Origin: Sinohyriopsis cumingii
Lineage: Eukaryota > Mollusca > Bivalvia > Unionida > Unionidae
Assembly (NCBI GenBank): GCA_028554795.2
Contig: CM068839.1
Location: forward strand, 39,523,006 to 39,587,005
Reading direction: 5' to 3'
DNA length: 64,000 nt
Shown here: one piece after another, positions 39,401-47,223 of the stretch
Position numbering within the stretch: the stretch's first letter is position 1
Layout: each line of letters starts with the position of its first letter
The notes under the pieces: model-generated
What the model was told of the DNA's origin: nothing
Seen by the model: the letters and a program-made list of their open reading frames with translations, nothing else
Database searches by the model: none
Position numbers and translations under genes: made by a program

Positions 39401-41307
39401 AAAATCAGGGCTCGAGGTTGTAAGGACACTACTGTTGGCTATAATTCAATGTTGTATCAAGTTACGATATTGTCCCGCACTGTTAACAATTAATGCTTTG
39501 ACTTTACTTTATGGACAGTTCTCTCGTGGGAAATAGCATCAAAATGCCCTCATCATTATGGTATGGGATTTAATTTTATGATTCATAAATGTTGGTTCCC
39601 ATTGTTTACAAATTAAAGATAACTTATCCGTAGAAAGGATGTATAGAAGCCATATCGTCCAGTAAATGGAACTAAATTCACGTCAGGCATTCGAAATTCA
39701 AGGGAAATAAATGTAGTATCCAGATTCTGCAAGCATTAGTTTACTTGTCTCAGCTGGCACGCTCTTCTGTGACTAGAAACAAACTACGTATGCATAGTAA
39801 CATATCGAGCAATATTTATTGGGTATTTTTGTTAACCTAGGGATAGTCTAAGGTCACCAAACATTAGACTTAATAACACAGATCTATTATAGAGTTCGTG
39901 AAAAATTTAAGTCATTAACATGCATTATTATTTGGCAACCCGATGTTAACTGCAGAAAACAACACATATATTTCTAGCTGTGCAAAATTATATTAGGATG
40001 ACTTATAGATTTAATTAATTGACTGAACTCACAACAATTTTAATCGCAATTAATTAGTTTTTATTCATTGTTATGAGATGTATGTAAGTGTATGCATATT
40101 TTCTGTAAAACCATTGGTACCAGTATCGAGATCTTTGATGTTATATTTTCTTTATTGTTGGGGAGACAGTACCATTAAACGTGTACTTTCTACTGAATCG
40201 CCCCAAATCATATTTTTGTAATTGCTTTTGACAAAGTTTCTCAAATAAATATGGTTTAAACTATAACTGACAATTTACTGAAAAGTTTGGGGCAAAAGGA
40301 ATGCTTCTGATGCGGACCATGTAGCTGATTCAGACCCAATGTCAGGTTAATAGGAAAAAAAAAAAAGAAATGGAAGAACATTCCTGTTTTAGTTTTGTTG
40401 TTATTCTAGGTTTTGCAAATATAGTAAGAGAGTGTAATATGCTGAATTTCAGCTTGCCAATTTGAAGAAAATGGTTCCTACGTGAGGGTAACAGACTGAT
40501 TCGGACCGGGCTTATTCGGACTAGATTACGGACTGATTCGAACCAAATGCCAGGCTGATTCGGACCATGTGAAATATTTTTTTAGTTTCGTCCGGGATTT
40601 AAATGTGACATTTACATTTGCTTAAAATAAAATATTTATCGTTATTTTCCTGTTACGTTGATCAGTTAAAATACACATTTAAGGAAATAAAACTCTGCAT
40701 GCGTGATACTGGTATTTTTACCAAAAAATTACATTTAATGAAAATCAGTAATGGTCTCAGAATGCTAGTTTCTTGGTTCATTCTTTCGTTGATATATACT
40801 GGTCTGCGAATTTTAATTCCTTTTTAAAAATAGCTTATGTGGAATATTTGTTTTACTTAATTAATCTATATAAAAATGTATTATCGAACTGTATGCAAAT
40901 TGAAATTCATACTGTACAAGAACAAAGATAAAAAGCATGTTATTATTTAAAATATTTTTTAATATAATATAGCAATGGTCCATAAATGCTGGCATGTAAC
41001 TTCACTTGCTGACTGGTCCGATTTTCAGCAGAGGACTTCCTCACTGCCATCAATCATATGTGGCACTTCCTTGTCTGTTTACGTTGGCATTTCTTGAGTT
41101 TATTCTAGGATACCATCTTAACTTAAATTATTTCCGTTCGTTTATTACTTTGTTTAATCACTGCGTCCTTAACTGCAAACACTAATTGCGGGATCATCTG
41201 ACCATGAATTGGCAAAACCCGTTTGACAACGCCGCTATTACTAAAGCACTTTCAATGTTATATGATAATTTTAATGAATTTGATACCATTGTGGAACACA
41301 ACACATA
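39401..41307. other. DNA between host gene and Polinton element
   Basis: No gene seen. Around 40305-40570 the phrase gactgattcggacc recurs five or so times with variants, a small degenerate repeat. The Polinton target duplication follows at 41308. Confidence 0.5.
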
Positions 41308-41313
41308 ATGCTG
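41308..41313. repeat. Target site duplication, left (ATGCTG)
   Basis: Identical to 63566-63571. Six base pairs is the usual duplication length for Polinton integration. Confidence 0.9.
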
Positions 41314-41630
41314 AGTAGTGAAGGGGGGCACTTTAGCCTCAATGGGAATTAGCATTAAAAACACCCTTGGGTCAGATTAGCCTCAATGGAAATTTAACAT
41401 GGAGAAAAATCGTGGGTCAGATTAGCCTCATTGGAAATTTAACATGGAGAAAAAATCGTGGGTCAGATTAGCCTCAATGGAAATTTAACATGGGAATAAA
41501 TTGTGGGTTAATATACGTACAAGGGGAATGGAACATGGGATTTTTAAAAAATTTTTTTTTAAAAAAGGGGTAGGCAATTCAAAGGCTATCTCTTTTCGAG
41601 AAATATGGGGGCCCTGAAAAGGGCCTTTGG
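41314..41630. repeat. Left terminal inverted repeat
   Basis: Matches the complement of 63248-63565 almost base for base, from AGTAGTGAAGGGGGG to GGGCCTTTGG. It contains three to four tandem 45-47 bp units (gtgggtcagattagcctcaa, tggaaatttaacatgg) and, at its inner end, a histone-type stem-loop with its downstream element. Confidence 0.95.
41610..41625 (-). terminator. Histone-type 3' stem-loop, site 1 (left TIR)
   Basis: Minus strand GGCCCTTTTCAGGGCC gives a 6-bp stem and TTTC loop, preceded by CCAAA and followed by CCCAT. The purine-rich CGAAAAGAGATA (41587-41598) lies about 12 nt further on. It lies 29 bp past the stop of the 122-codon gene. Confidence 0.8.
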
Positions 41631-41653
41631 GTTTTCTTCTTCTTCTTCTGCTT

Positions 41654-42022
41654 CTAATTTCTTCTTTTCCTCCACCAACTTCTTATTTTATCTCCAACAC
41701 TCTTTCTCTTCTTTTCTTTCTTTTTTTTCTCCTCCTCTTCTTCTTTCTTCCTCTTCTCATTTTCTTCTTCTTTTTCAATTTTTTCGTTCCATGTTCTTAT
41801 TCTTATCTTTTCCTCTTCATCCTCCTTCTCCTCCTTTATTTCCTTCATCACACCACTGATCATGTCCTTTGCTTTTCTTAAGTTGTTAATTTCCATTTTT
41901 ACTCTATGCGGACTATAAGAATAGTGGTCTTCAACGAGTCGTACGAGCATTTGTTCTATCATGCCCAAATTGTCAAGGACGTCTTGCAAGGATTGAAATT
42001 TATCCATGTGGTTTGAAGCCAT
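41654..42022 (-). CDS. Acidic/basic coiled-coil protein A
   Basis: 122 residues. The N-terminal third (MDKFQSLQDVLDNLGMIEQM) is helical, and residues 60-110 are almost only E and K, a long charged helix or coiled coil. The end is very basic (SWWRKRRN). I know no homologue. It is the first of three similar modules (promoter motif, charged coiled-coil gene, histone-type stem-loop) at this end of the element. A TATA-like TATAAG lies near 42063-42068. A regulatory or DNA/RNA-binding role is possible but unproven. Confidence 0.7.
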   Translation of the reverse strand: MASNHMDKFQSLQDVLDNLGMIEQMLVRLVEDHYSYSPHRVKMEINNLRKAKDMISGVMKEIKEEKEDEEEKIRIRTWNEKIEKEEENEKRKKEEEEEKKKKEKKRKSVGDKIRSWWRKRRN

Positions 42023-42074
42023 CTTCTATGTAGAATGGTTTGAACGACGAATACTGTGGGTTCTTATACTTAAA

Positions 42075-42099
42075 GCGCGTACGTGAAGGAAAACATCCC
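42075..42099 (-). promoter_or_regulatory. Shared upstream motif, copy 1
   Basis: Minus-strand GGGATGTTTTCCTTCACGTA then CGCGC. It lies just upstream of a TATA-like sequence for coiled-coil gene A. Other copies are at 42146, 45014 and 45873. Confidence 0.7.
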
Positions 42100-42145
42100 A
42101 CCTAAAAACATACAATGGATCTTACCTAGATCATGACCAAACAAC

Positions 42146-42170
42146 GCGCGGACGTGAAGGAAAACATCCC
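42146..42170 (-). promoter_or_regulatory. Shared upstream motif, copy 2
   Basis: Same motif (GGGATGTTTTCCTTCACGTC then CGCGC), 71 bp upstream of copy 1. The spacer ttacctagatcatgaccaaa also recurs near 45060, so a larger promoter block has been duplicated. Confidence 0.7.
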
Positions 42171-42403
42171 CTACTTTTTCATTTCATATAATATAACCCA
42201 AACTATAGTCTTCACATTTGCTAAGAAACAATAAAGAAACCCATAATCTACTATTCGCACAAACATACATTTACTCTGACAAACACAAACACACAAACAC
42301 ATACCCTCACACTATCTTAAAAAAGAGTTAGTGTTTATATACACACTACTCTACCTACACACATTGGCAAATTGATCGTTATTTCTTTTCTAGAGTATTG
42401 GGT

Positions 42404-42419
42404 AGCCCTGAAAAGGGCT
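42404..42419 (-). terminator. Histone-type 3' stem-loop, site 2
   Basis: Minus strand AGCCCTTTTCAGGGCT followed directly by ACCCA, then AGAAAAGAAAT (42381-42393) about 12 nt later. It lies 31 bp past the stop of gene B, the same spacing as site 1. Confidence 0.85.
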
Positions 42420-42450
42420 GTTGGTTTTTTTGAACTCCTGATGCACCTAT

Positions 42451-42759
42451 CTAATGGTTGCACCTTCCTGACCTGGCGCCACACACGCATCTTCTTCCCC
42501 AGTCTTCTTTCACCTTTCTTCTGGGGAGCGCAGAGGGAGGATGATTCGCTTCAATACCCCAATCCTCTGTCTCGGGAATATTGAACGACATCCTCTCTTC
42601 TCTTTTCTTTTCCTCTTCTTCCCTCTCTCTTCTCTCCTCCTCTTCTTTCTTCATTCTTGCTTCTTCTACGATAGCCTCCGCTGATAGTTCGTTTACTATG
42701 CGCCTGGCATATTCCAGGTGCATCTGGAGTTCTAGCAGCTTCACAATCCTTGTATTCAT
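42451..42759 (-). CDS. Charged coiled-coil protein B
   Basis: 102 residues. An N-terminal helix (MNTRIVKLLELQMHLEYARR) leads into an E/R/K-rich stretch (residues 33-58). The last 15 residues (RRCVCGARSGRCNH) look unlike the rest, so a frame break near the end is possible. It is similar in plan to proteins A and C but not clearly alignable. The native promoter (motif copy 3 and TATAAAT near 45001-45007) is now 2.2 kb upstream because a LINE was inserted in the leader. Confidence 0.6.
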   Translation of the reverse strand: MNTRIVKLLELQMHLEYARRIVNELSAEAIVEEARMKKEEEERREREEEEKKREERMSFNIPETEDWGIEANHPPSALPRRKVKEDWGRRCVCGARSGRCNH

Positions 42760-42788
42760 TGTCTTGCTGTTAACAGGTCGACGATGGG

Positions 42789-42796
42789 TCCAACTG
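42789..42796. repeat. LINE target duplication, 3' side (TCCAACTG)
   Basis: Identical to 44979-44986. The flanking sequence continues the leader of gene B, as judged by similarity to the leader of gene C (GTCGAC and CCAT phrases in both). Confidence 0.7.
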
Positions 42797-43120
42797 TTAG
42801 TTAGTTAGTTGGATTATAGTGGTTTTCGTTCTTTTGAACATGTACCACTTTTTTATTCACGCACTGCGTGATTTTTAATTACTCCTGGGGGAAGGAAAAG
42901 GAGCCTCATCCCCCAGGCTTTTATGTACTCAAAGAGTACTTTTTAATTTAGCCACTCAGGTGTAGGACTAACTAGTCCTTAACAACCTGACTGAAAGGCT
43001 AATAGACATGAGTGGGAATAGTCACACCACACACTCGTGTTTCTTAGTTGGATTGAAATGCCCCAGGTGTCAAACCAAGCAGTATGTGACTCCCGCCACG
43101 ATTGGTCGGCAGCGATGAGG

Positions 43121-43443
43121 TCACATTAGGACACCCGGTCTTGTGGCATTGACGAAGTGGCCCGCTTTTTTGATATCATCAATTGCCTTTCCCAGTCCGA
43201 TATTCCGGTAGACAGAGCCTTCCTTTTTTCCACTCTGTTTAGGTGGTGCAGGTTCATCAGCTTCATCGCCGCTGGATGATGATACTTCCAGGGCCGCTGC
43301 CAGCGTGGAAGTTTCAAATTCTTCAGTGTCGTCTGCCAACATTGCCTGGATTTGGCTGAGTATGTTAGTAGAAATAGCTGTGGAAGCTTGATTTAAAAGT
43401 TCAGCTAGATGTTGTTTAAGAGACAAGGAGACGGTTAGGAGTA
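43121..43443 (-). pseudogene. Unknown open segment in the 3' part of the LINE insertion
   Basis: About 107 codons open to a TGA. The first residues of the longer frame are only the A run. It reads KQHLAELLNQASTAISTN, then an acidic serine-rich part (SSSSGDEADEPAPP) and SVYRNIGLGKAIDDIKKAGHF. It is protein-like in composition but unrecognised. It may be the 3' end of a different transcript carried into this retrocopy. Confidence 0.4.
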
Positions 43444-43593
43444 TTTTTTTTTTTTTATTCATCAATTCCTTATTTATTTTAATTCCATATCTTATTGGTT
43501 TGGAATGAAAACTTGTTTTTATGGTTGTTTGTATGTTATTATGGAGTCCTGTTTTAATTAATTCCTATTTTCCTATTTTAATTTTTTGTGGCC

Positions 43594-43807
43594 TTAATTG
43601 GTTTTTATTATTCGGGGTATGAACGGCTGTGTCAGTTTGTGAACCTACGAGACCTAGCAGGCCGTCATAATTCCCAAACAGTGATTTTGTAATATTCGTC
43701 CTTAACTGGTTTTTATTATTCGGGCTATGAACGGCTGTGTCAGTCTGTGAACCCACGAGACGGAGCCGGCCGTCATAATTCCCAAACAGTGATTTGTTAT
43801 ATTTTTA
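43594..43807. repeat. 108-bp tandem repeat in LINE 3' region
   Basis: Two copies starting at 43594 and 43702, with tatgaacggctgtgtcagt and ccgtcataattcccaaacag in each, and the start of a third. Confidence 0.85.
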
Positions 43808-43828
43808 ACTGGTCTTTGATTTACTTTC

Positions 43829-44978
43829 TTAGATTTTTTTGAGTAGATTGGATTCGTGTATAAAACTTATGATATTTTTGAATGTTAGATTAATATTGGG
43901 GTTTGTGTTCATCAAGAATTCTGGGTATGTTGTAGGGGATCCAATTTTATGCTGTTTAACTTTAAACTTAGCCCTTTCTTTTTCAAGTGTATGGCAGTTG
44001 TTAAAAATATGCTCTATGTCTTCTGGGACCCTGCAGTGGTAGCAGTTAGGGTTATGTGGTTGTGGTCCTATGTACTGTCCGAAGCTGTTAGCCAGCTTGG
44101 TTTTGCCCGTGAGTATTCTATTTATGAATTTTTGTTCACTGCCTTTTGTTTTGGGTGGTTTCCTATTTCTACATACTTCTTTAATGATGGTTTTTAGTTT
44201 CCTGCCTTGAGTGCTTGTGTTCCATAATTCCTGCCATTTATTATCAATGAGGGTTTTAGATATGCTATTGAGTTCGCATATGCTATAATCTAGGTTGATG
44301 TGAGTGGTTTCGTTTAGTTTTTGTTTAGCTGTTATATCTGCCATATCGTTACCTGGTATGTTAATATGGGATGGTATCCACATAAATTCTACTTGTAAGT
44401 TATTATTGTTCAGTATTTTTAACAATAAATTGGTTTGCCTAAGATAGTTTTCTCTTGATTTGGTGTTGTTATTAAGTATTGAGTTTGTGACGCTTAGCGA
44501 GTCACTTATTATTACCGCTTGGGGTATTTTGTTCTCTTTGATCCATTTGAGTGCTTCAAGTATGGCCCAGAATTCAGCTGTGTATATAGAGCAGAGGTTA
44601 GGTAGTCTTCGTCCTACTTTAATGTTAAGTTCGGGGATTACGTAAGCTGCTGCTGTTCTGGGTGGTTCTGTAATTTTGGATCCATCAGTGTAAATCTTAA
44701 TGTAGTTGCAATATTTTGAGTTGATTTCTTCTGTACAGATTGTGTTTAGTTTGAGTTCCTGTTCGTTTTTATTGCCATATTTCATAATGAGGGTGTTAAC
44801 TGTGGGGTTGATATTTATCCATGGTTCTTTGTCATAGTGATTTGCAATTTCTGCTTGGAGTTTGTCTATAGGAAGTTGTTCAACTAATTGATGGACTAAT
44901 TTCCCTGCTGGTATGTTTTGTGATAATTTAGTTCTAAAAGGTATGTTGCATTTATTTATAGCTAGCCGGGTGGGGTGT
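43829..44978 (-). pseudogene. LINE ORF2 C-terminus: RNase H and cysteine/histidine motif
   Basis: The reading frame is open from 45115, but only the part from 44978 is LINE. The first 46 codons are read through Polinton promoter sequence by chance. The LINE part has an RNase H domain with the expected acidic residues (IYTDGSKI, YTAEFWAILEA, VIISDSLSV) and the HINIPGNDMAD motif, then a C-terminal CYHCRVPEDIEHIFNNC motif. RNase H in a LINE suggests the I/Nimb-like group. The endonuclease and reverse transcriptase domains are lost. Confidence 0.85.
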
Positions 44979-44986
44979 TCCAACTG
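44979..44986. repeat. LINE target duplication, 5' side (TCCAACTG)
   Basis: Pairs with 42789-42796. Confidence 0.7.
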
Positions 44987-45013
44987 ACGATTAGTTTTTA
45001 ATTTATACTGAAA

Positions 45014-45038
45014 GCGCGGACGTGAAGGAAAACATCCC
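45014..45038 (-). promoter_or_regulatory. Shared upstream motif, copy 3, with TATA
   Basis: Minus-strand GGGATGTTTTCCTTCACGTC then CGCGC, with TATAAAT just downstream (45001-45007). This should be the original promoter of gene B, now cut off by the LINE. Confidence 0.7.
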
Positions 45039-45119
45039 CCTAAAAACATAAAATTCATCTTACCTAGATCATGACCAAAAACAACAACAACAACGAACGG
45101 ACCTAAAAGAAACACTCAC

Positions 45120-45400
45120 TCACTTTTTATGCTACCCATCACTATTTTAAAATTTTTTCATAAATCACTTCAATAGACTATCCACATACGCAAAGCAATC
45201 CAATCCAACCCAAATATACACCTCAGACACCTCAAACACCAAAAAAGACATCATTTTAATCTACTATCCACACCAACTTACATGAGCTCTTACAAACACA
45301 AACACACAAACTCACAAACACATACCCTCACATTTTATAAAAAAGAGTTAGTGTTTATTTTCACACTACTCTACCTACACACATTGGCAAATTGATGGTT
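45120..45400. other. Spacer between modules, duplicated
   Basis: AC-rich spacer. 45290-45440 closely matches 42270-42420 (cacaaacacataccctcaca, cactactctacctacacaca, attggcaaattgat), so the modules arose by duplication. No gene seen. Confidence 0.7.
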
Positions 45401-45423
45401 ATTTCTTTTCTAGAGTATTGGGT

Positions 45424-45439
45424 AGCCCTGAAAAGGGCT
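45424..45439 (-). terminator. Histone-type 3' stem-loop, site 3
   Basis: Minus strand AGCCCTTTTCAGGGCT, then ACCCA, then AGAAAAGAAAT (45401-45413). It lies 29 bp past the stop of gene C. Confidence 0.85.
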
Positions 45440-45468
45440 GTTTTTTGTTTGCTATGGCATTCTTTTTT

Positions 45469-45831
45469 TTAGTTTCTAAGAATGCGATGTCCTCTGAGGA
45501 TAGACTTTCTGGCGATAGGTCTGCTTCTTCGGAAAGAGAAGAAGAACTCTTTGGTGTCGATACGGCAATCGACAAAGCCTCTGTTAGCTTCAGGTTGCTG
45601 CTGTTGCTGCTGTTTTTGAAGTCTATACTTCTCTGTCCATTCTTCTTTTTCCCTGTTCATTTTTTCTCTGAAGAGTTCTTCCATCAGGTCTTCAGTGATT
45701 TTTAACATTCTCACATTCTCTATTTCTTCTGGCTTTGGTATCAGACTGTGTCTGACCCTATGCAAATTCACGTAGGCTTCGTTGAGCTTAGCTAGTTTGG
45801 AGCACATCTTCTTAGGAGGATGAGTCGACAA
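45469..45831 (-). CDS. Coiled-coil protein C with a glutamine run
   Basis: 120 residues: MSTHPPKKMCSKLAKLNEAY start, then a helical E/K/R-rich middle (KITEDLMEELFREKMNREKE), a run of seven Gln, and a basic C-terminus (RRSRPIARKSILRGHR). No known homologue. Its leader shares GTCGAC/CCAT phrases with gene B, and its promoter carries motif copy 4. Confidence 0.7.
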   Translation of the reverse strand: MSTHPPKKMCSKLAKLNEAYVNLHRVRHSLIPKPEEIENVRMLKITEDLMEELFREKMNREKEEWTEKYRLQKQQQQQQPEANRGFVDCRIDTKEFFFSFRRSRPIARKSILRGHRILRN

Positions 45832-45872
45832 TGGATGGTTAGACTGGAAACAACCCGGTTCTTAAAGTCAAA

Positions 45873-45897
45873 GCGCGGACGTGAAGGAAAACATCCC
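45873..45897 (-). promoter_or_regulatory. Shared upstream motif, copy 4
   Basis: Same minus-strand motif (GGGATGTTTTCCTTCACGTC then CGCGC), about 42 bp upstream of the start codon of gene C. TTTAAG stands where other copies have TATAA. Confidence 0.7.
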
Positions 45898-46026
45898 CCA
45901 CACGGTTTTCGAGTCGCAACGTTCAGTGAGTGTCATGAGAGGGATAGTAAGAAATGAAAGAGCATCAATCCAACATTCTTATAGCTAAACAAAAGACAAA
46001 GGCATTTTTTTCAAAACACAACATTT

Positions 46027-46032
46027 TTTATT
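46027..46032 (-). terminator. AATAAA polyadenylation signal of the capsid gene block
   Basis: Minus-strand AATAAA about 115 bp past the protease stop, in a T/A-rich spacer. It is the first such signal after the right-to-left capsid/protease genes and contrasts with the histone-type ends of genes A-C. Confidence 0.6.
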
Positions 46033-46146
46033 CAAAAATCACTTAACACTAACCAACAACAACTCCAACATTTTTAACAATAATCCAACACTATAACATC
46101 AAACAATTTTTTTCAAATCACAAACATTTTTTTCTCAATGGACAAT

Positions 46147-46707
46147 CTACTTTAAACAGGGCTGACAACGTTGTGAATGAAATTGTGATTTCCACTTTTG
46201 GAAATCATTAGGCCATTGATGGACACTACGTTTCCTAGCTTGAGACAAAAGATAAGCATAATGGTCACAAAACCATCGATCTACTTTCACATCATTTCTA
46301 GCAGAAGAACGAGGATCGAAATGAGTCACTAAATGTTCTAAGGAATAGCCCAGGCTGCGATGATGCAGAAAATACACACAGTACTGTCCACACACCAAGG
46401 AATCTGTGCCTTGTAATTTCACGTTATTGAATCGGGTAGTCTGAGCATTTCTTCTCATAAAGTCAATGATATCGTCTTCCAAAGGGGGCAATCCGTACGA
46501 TTTGAAATATTCCACACATCCTTCTTGAGGAAAGTAGACGGCTACCCAGTGGGTTGCTGGGAGATGACTGTCGTCCGTGTTGATCACGTAAGCTTGATGG
46601 TCTTTAGGTTTGCGATGAGGGAGTTCATCTTTAGCACAGACGACAGGATTCCAAGAAGCCGTATACGAACTGTGGTTCAAAAGATAATACAGTTCCCAGG
46701 TATCCAT
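46147..46707 (-). CDS. PRO: Adenain-like maturation cysteine protease
   Basis: 186 residues. The protease of Polintons and adintoviruses is related to adenovirus proteinase and is expected to cleave capsid precursors. The catalytic set is visible: His53 in ATHWVAVYF, Glu66 in CVEYFKS, Gln99 seven residues before Cys106 in SLVCGQYC, which is the adenain Gln-Cys spacing. Length is close to the adenovirus enzyme (about 200). It lies directly downstream of the capsid genes, 25 bp after the preceding frame, so it is probably a late gene. No frame damage. Confidence 0.92.
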   Translation of the reverse strand: MDTWELYYLLNHSSYTASWNPVVCAKDELPHRKPKDHQAYVINTDDSHLPATHWVAVYFPQEGCVEYFKSYGLPPLEDDIIDFMRRNAQTTRFNNVKLQGTDSLVCGQYCVYFLHHRSLGYSLEHLVTHFDPRSSARNDVKVDRWFCDHYAYLLSQARKRSVHQWPNDFQKWKSQFHSQRCQPCLK

Positions 46708-46732
46708 TGTTTTGTGTTTTTTTTCTTCTTCT

Positions 46733-47218
46733 TCACAGGTAATAATAAGTCGTCAATTCGATCCTGACTTTTTGCTTGAAAATGTCTGACGAATAAACGG
46801 TTATTTGTTCTGTTTCCTCACTCTGATTCAGGACAGCTTCGATACGATGGATCTCTTGAGTGGTTAATGGTGGACAAGAATGTTCACGCAAGTCTTTATA
46901 CCACTGGTGCAACACGTCTTTGTTCGAGATGAGACTCCAAGCTTCGTCCAGATACTCGTCCAATTTTTCTTCTTGACTCAACATCAGGCATTTATCGTGT
47001 TGAATTTGACTGGGATGATCGTTTTGACATCCATAACAATTTTTCTTGATCAATTCCGTCATTTTTTCCACCAAGTGTTTGGCAAAACAGGAGACTAAAT
47101 GGGCTTCTTGTTCTGGCCATATTGACTTCATTATGATCACTTCTTCTTCTTCCACAGTCTCCTCACATTCCATCTCCAAAGTTTCTCCACTAGGTAAAGA
47201 GGGAGAACAGTCTTCCAT
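46733..47218 (-). CDS. Conserved Polinton protein with a Cys/His cluster
   Basis: 161 residues. The acidic N-terminus (EETVEEEEV) is followed by a helix and a CYGCQNDHPSQIQHDKC cluster (Cys61, Cys64, His68, His74, Cys77) that could bind zinc. Proteins with a similar HPSQ cluster are, to my knowledge, frequent between capsid and protease genes of aquatic Polintons, but their function is unknown. It starts 6 bp after the MCP stop codon, so it is likely co-regulated with the capsid genes. Confidence 0.75.
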   Translation of the reverse strand: MEDCSPSLPSGETLEMECEETVEEEEVIIMKSIWPEQEAHLVSCFAKHLVEKMTELIKKNCYGCQNDHPSQIQHDKCLMLSQEEKLDEYLDEAWSLISNKDVLHQWYKDLREHSCPPLTTQEIHRIEAVLNQSEETEQITVYSSDIFKQKVRIELTTYYYL

Positions 47219-47223
47219 GGCTT

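Larger units (their letters stand above)
42797..44978 (-). mobile_element. 5'-truncated LINE inserted in the leader of gene B
   Basis: A minus-oriented insertion flanked by 8-bp repeats. The 5' end is truncated inside ORF2 and the 3' end carries a short (TAAC)n tail (42797-42809). It contains an RNase H coding region (43829-44978), a 108-bp tandem repeat (43594-43807), a 13-base A run (minus strand, 43456-43444) and another open segment (43121-43443). The internal A run suggests either a long composite 3' region or two RNAs joined during target-primed reverse transcription. Confidence 0.7.

Noticed and set aside
41605..41881. Plus-strand Ser/Phe/Leu-rich ORFs
   Set aside because: They are the complement of the E/K-rich coding region of gene A; composition is fully explained by it.
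42940..43120. Additional histone-type or rho-like hairpins in the LINE 3' region
   Set aside because: Hairpins such as CCTGGGGGA/TCCCCCAGG near 42887-42922 lack the TTTC loop, ACCCA and purine element; they are ordinary LINE 3' structures.
44979..45115. N-terminal 46 residues of the RNase H frame as part of the LINE protein
   Set aside because: This stretch is Polinton promoter and leader sequence that happens to be open and in frame with the LINE; it matches the promoter blocks at 42.1 and 45.9 kb.
46715..46740. Splice acceptor-like tract (pyrimidine run and CACAG) on the plus strand
   Set aside because: All genes here are on the minus strand, and no plus-strand donor or exon fits.
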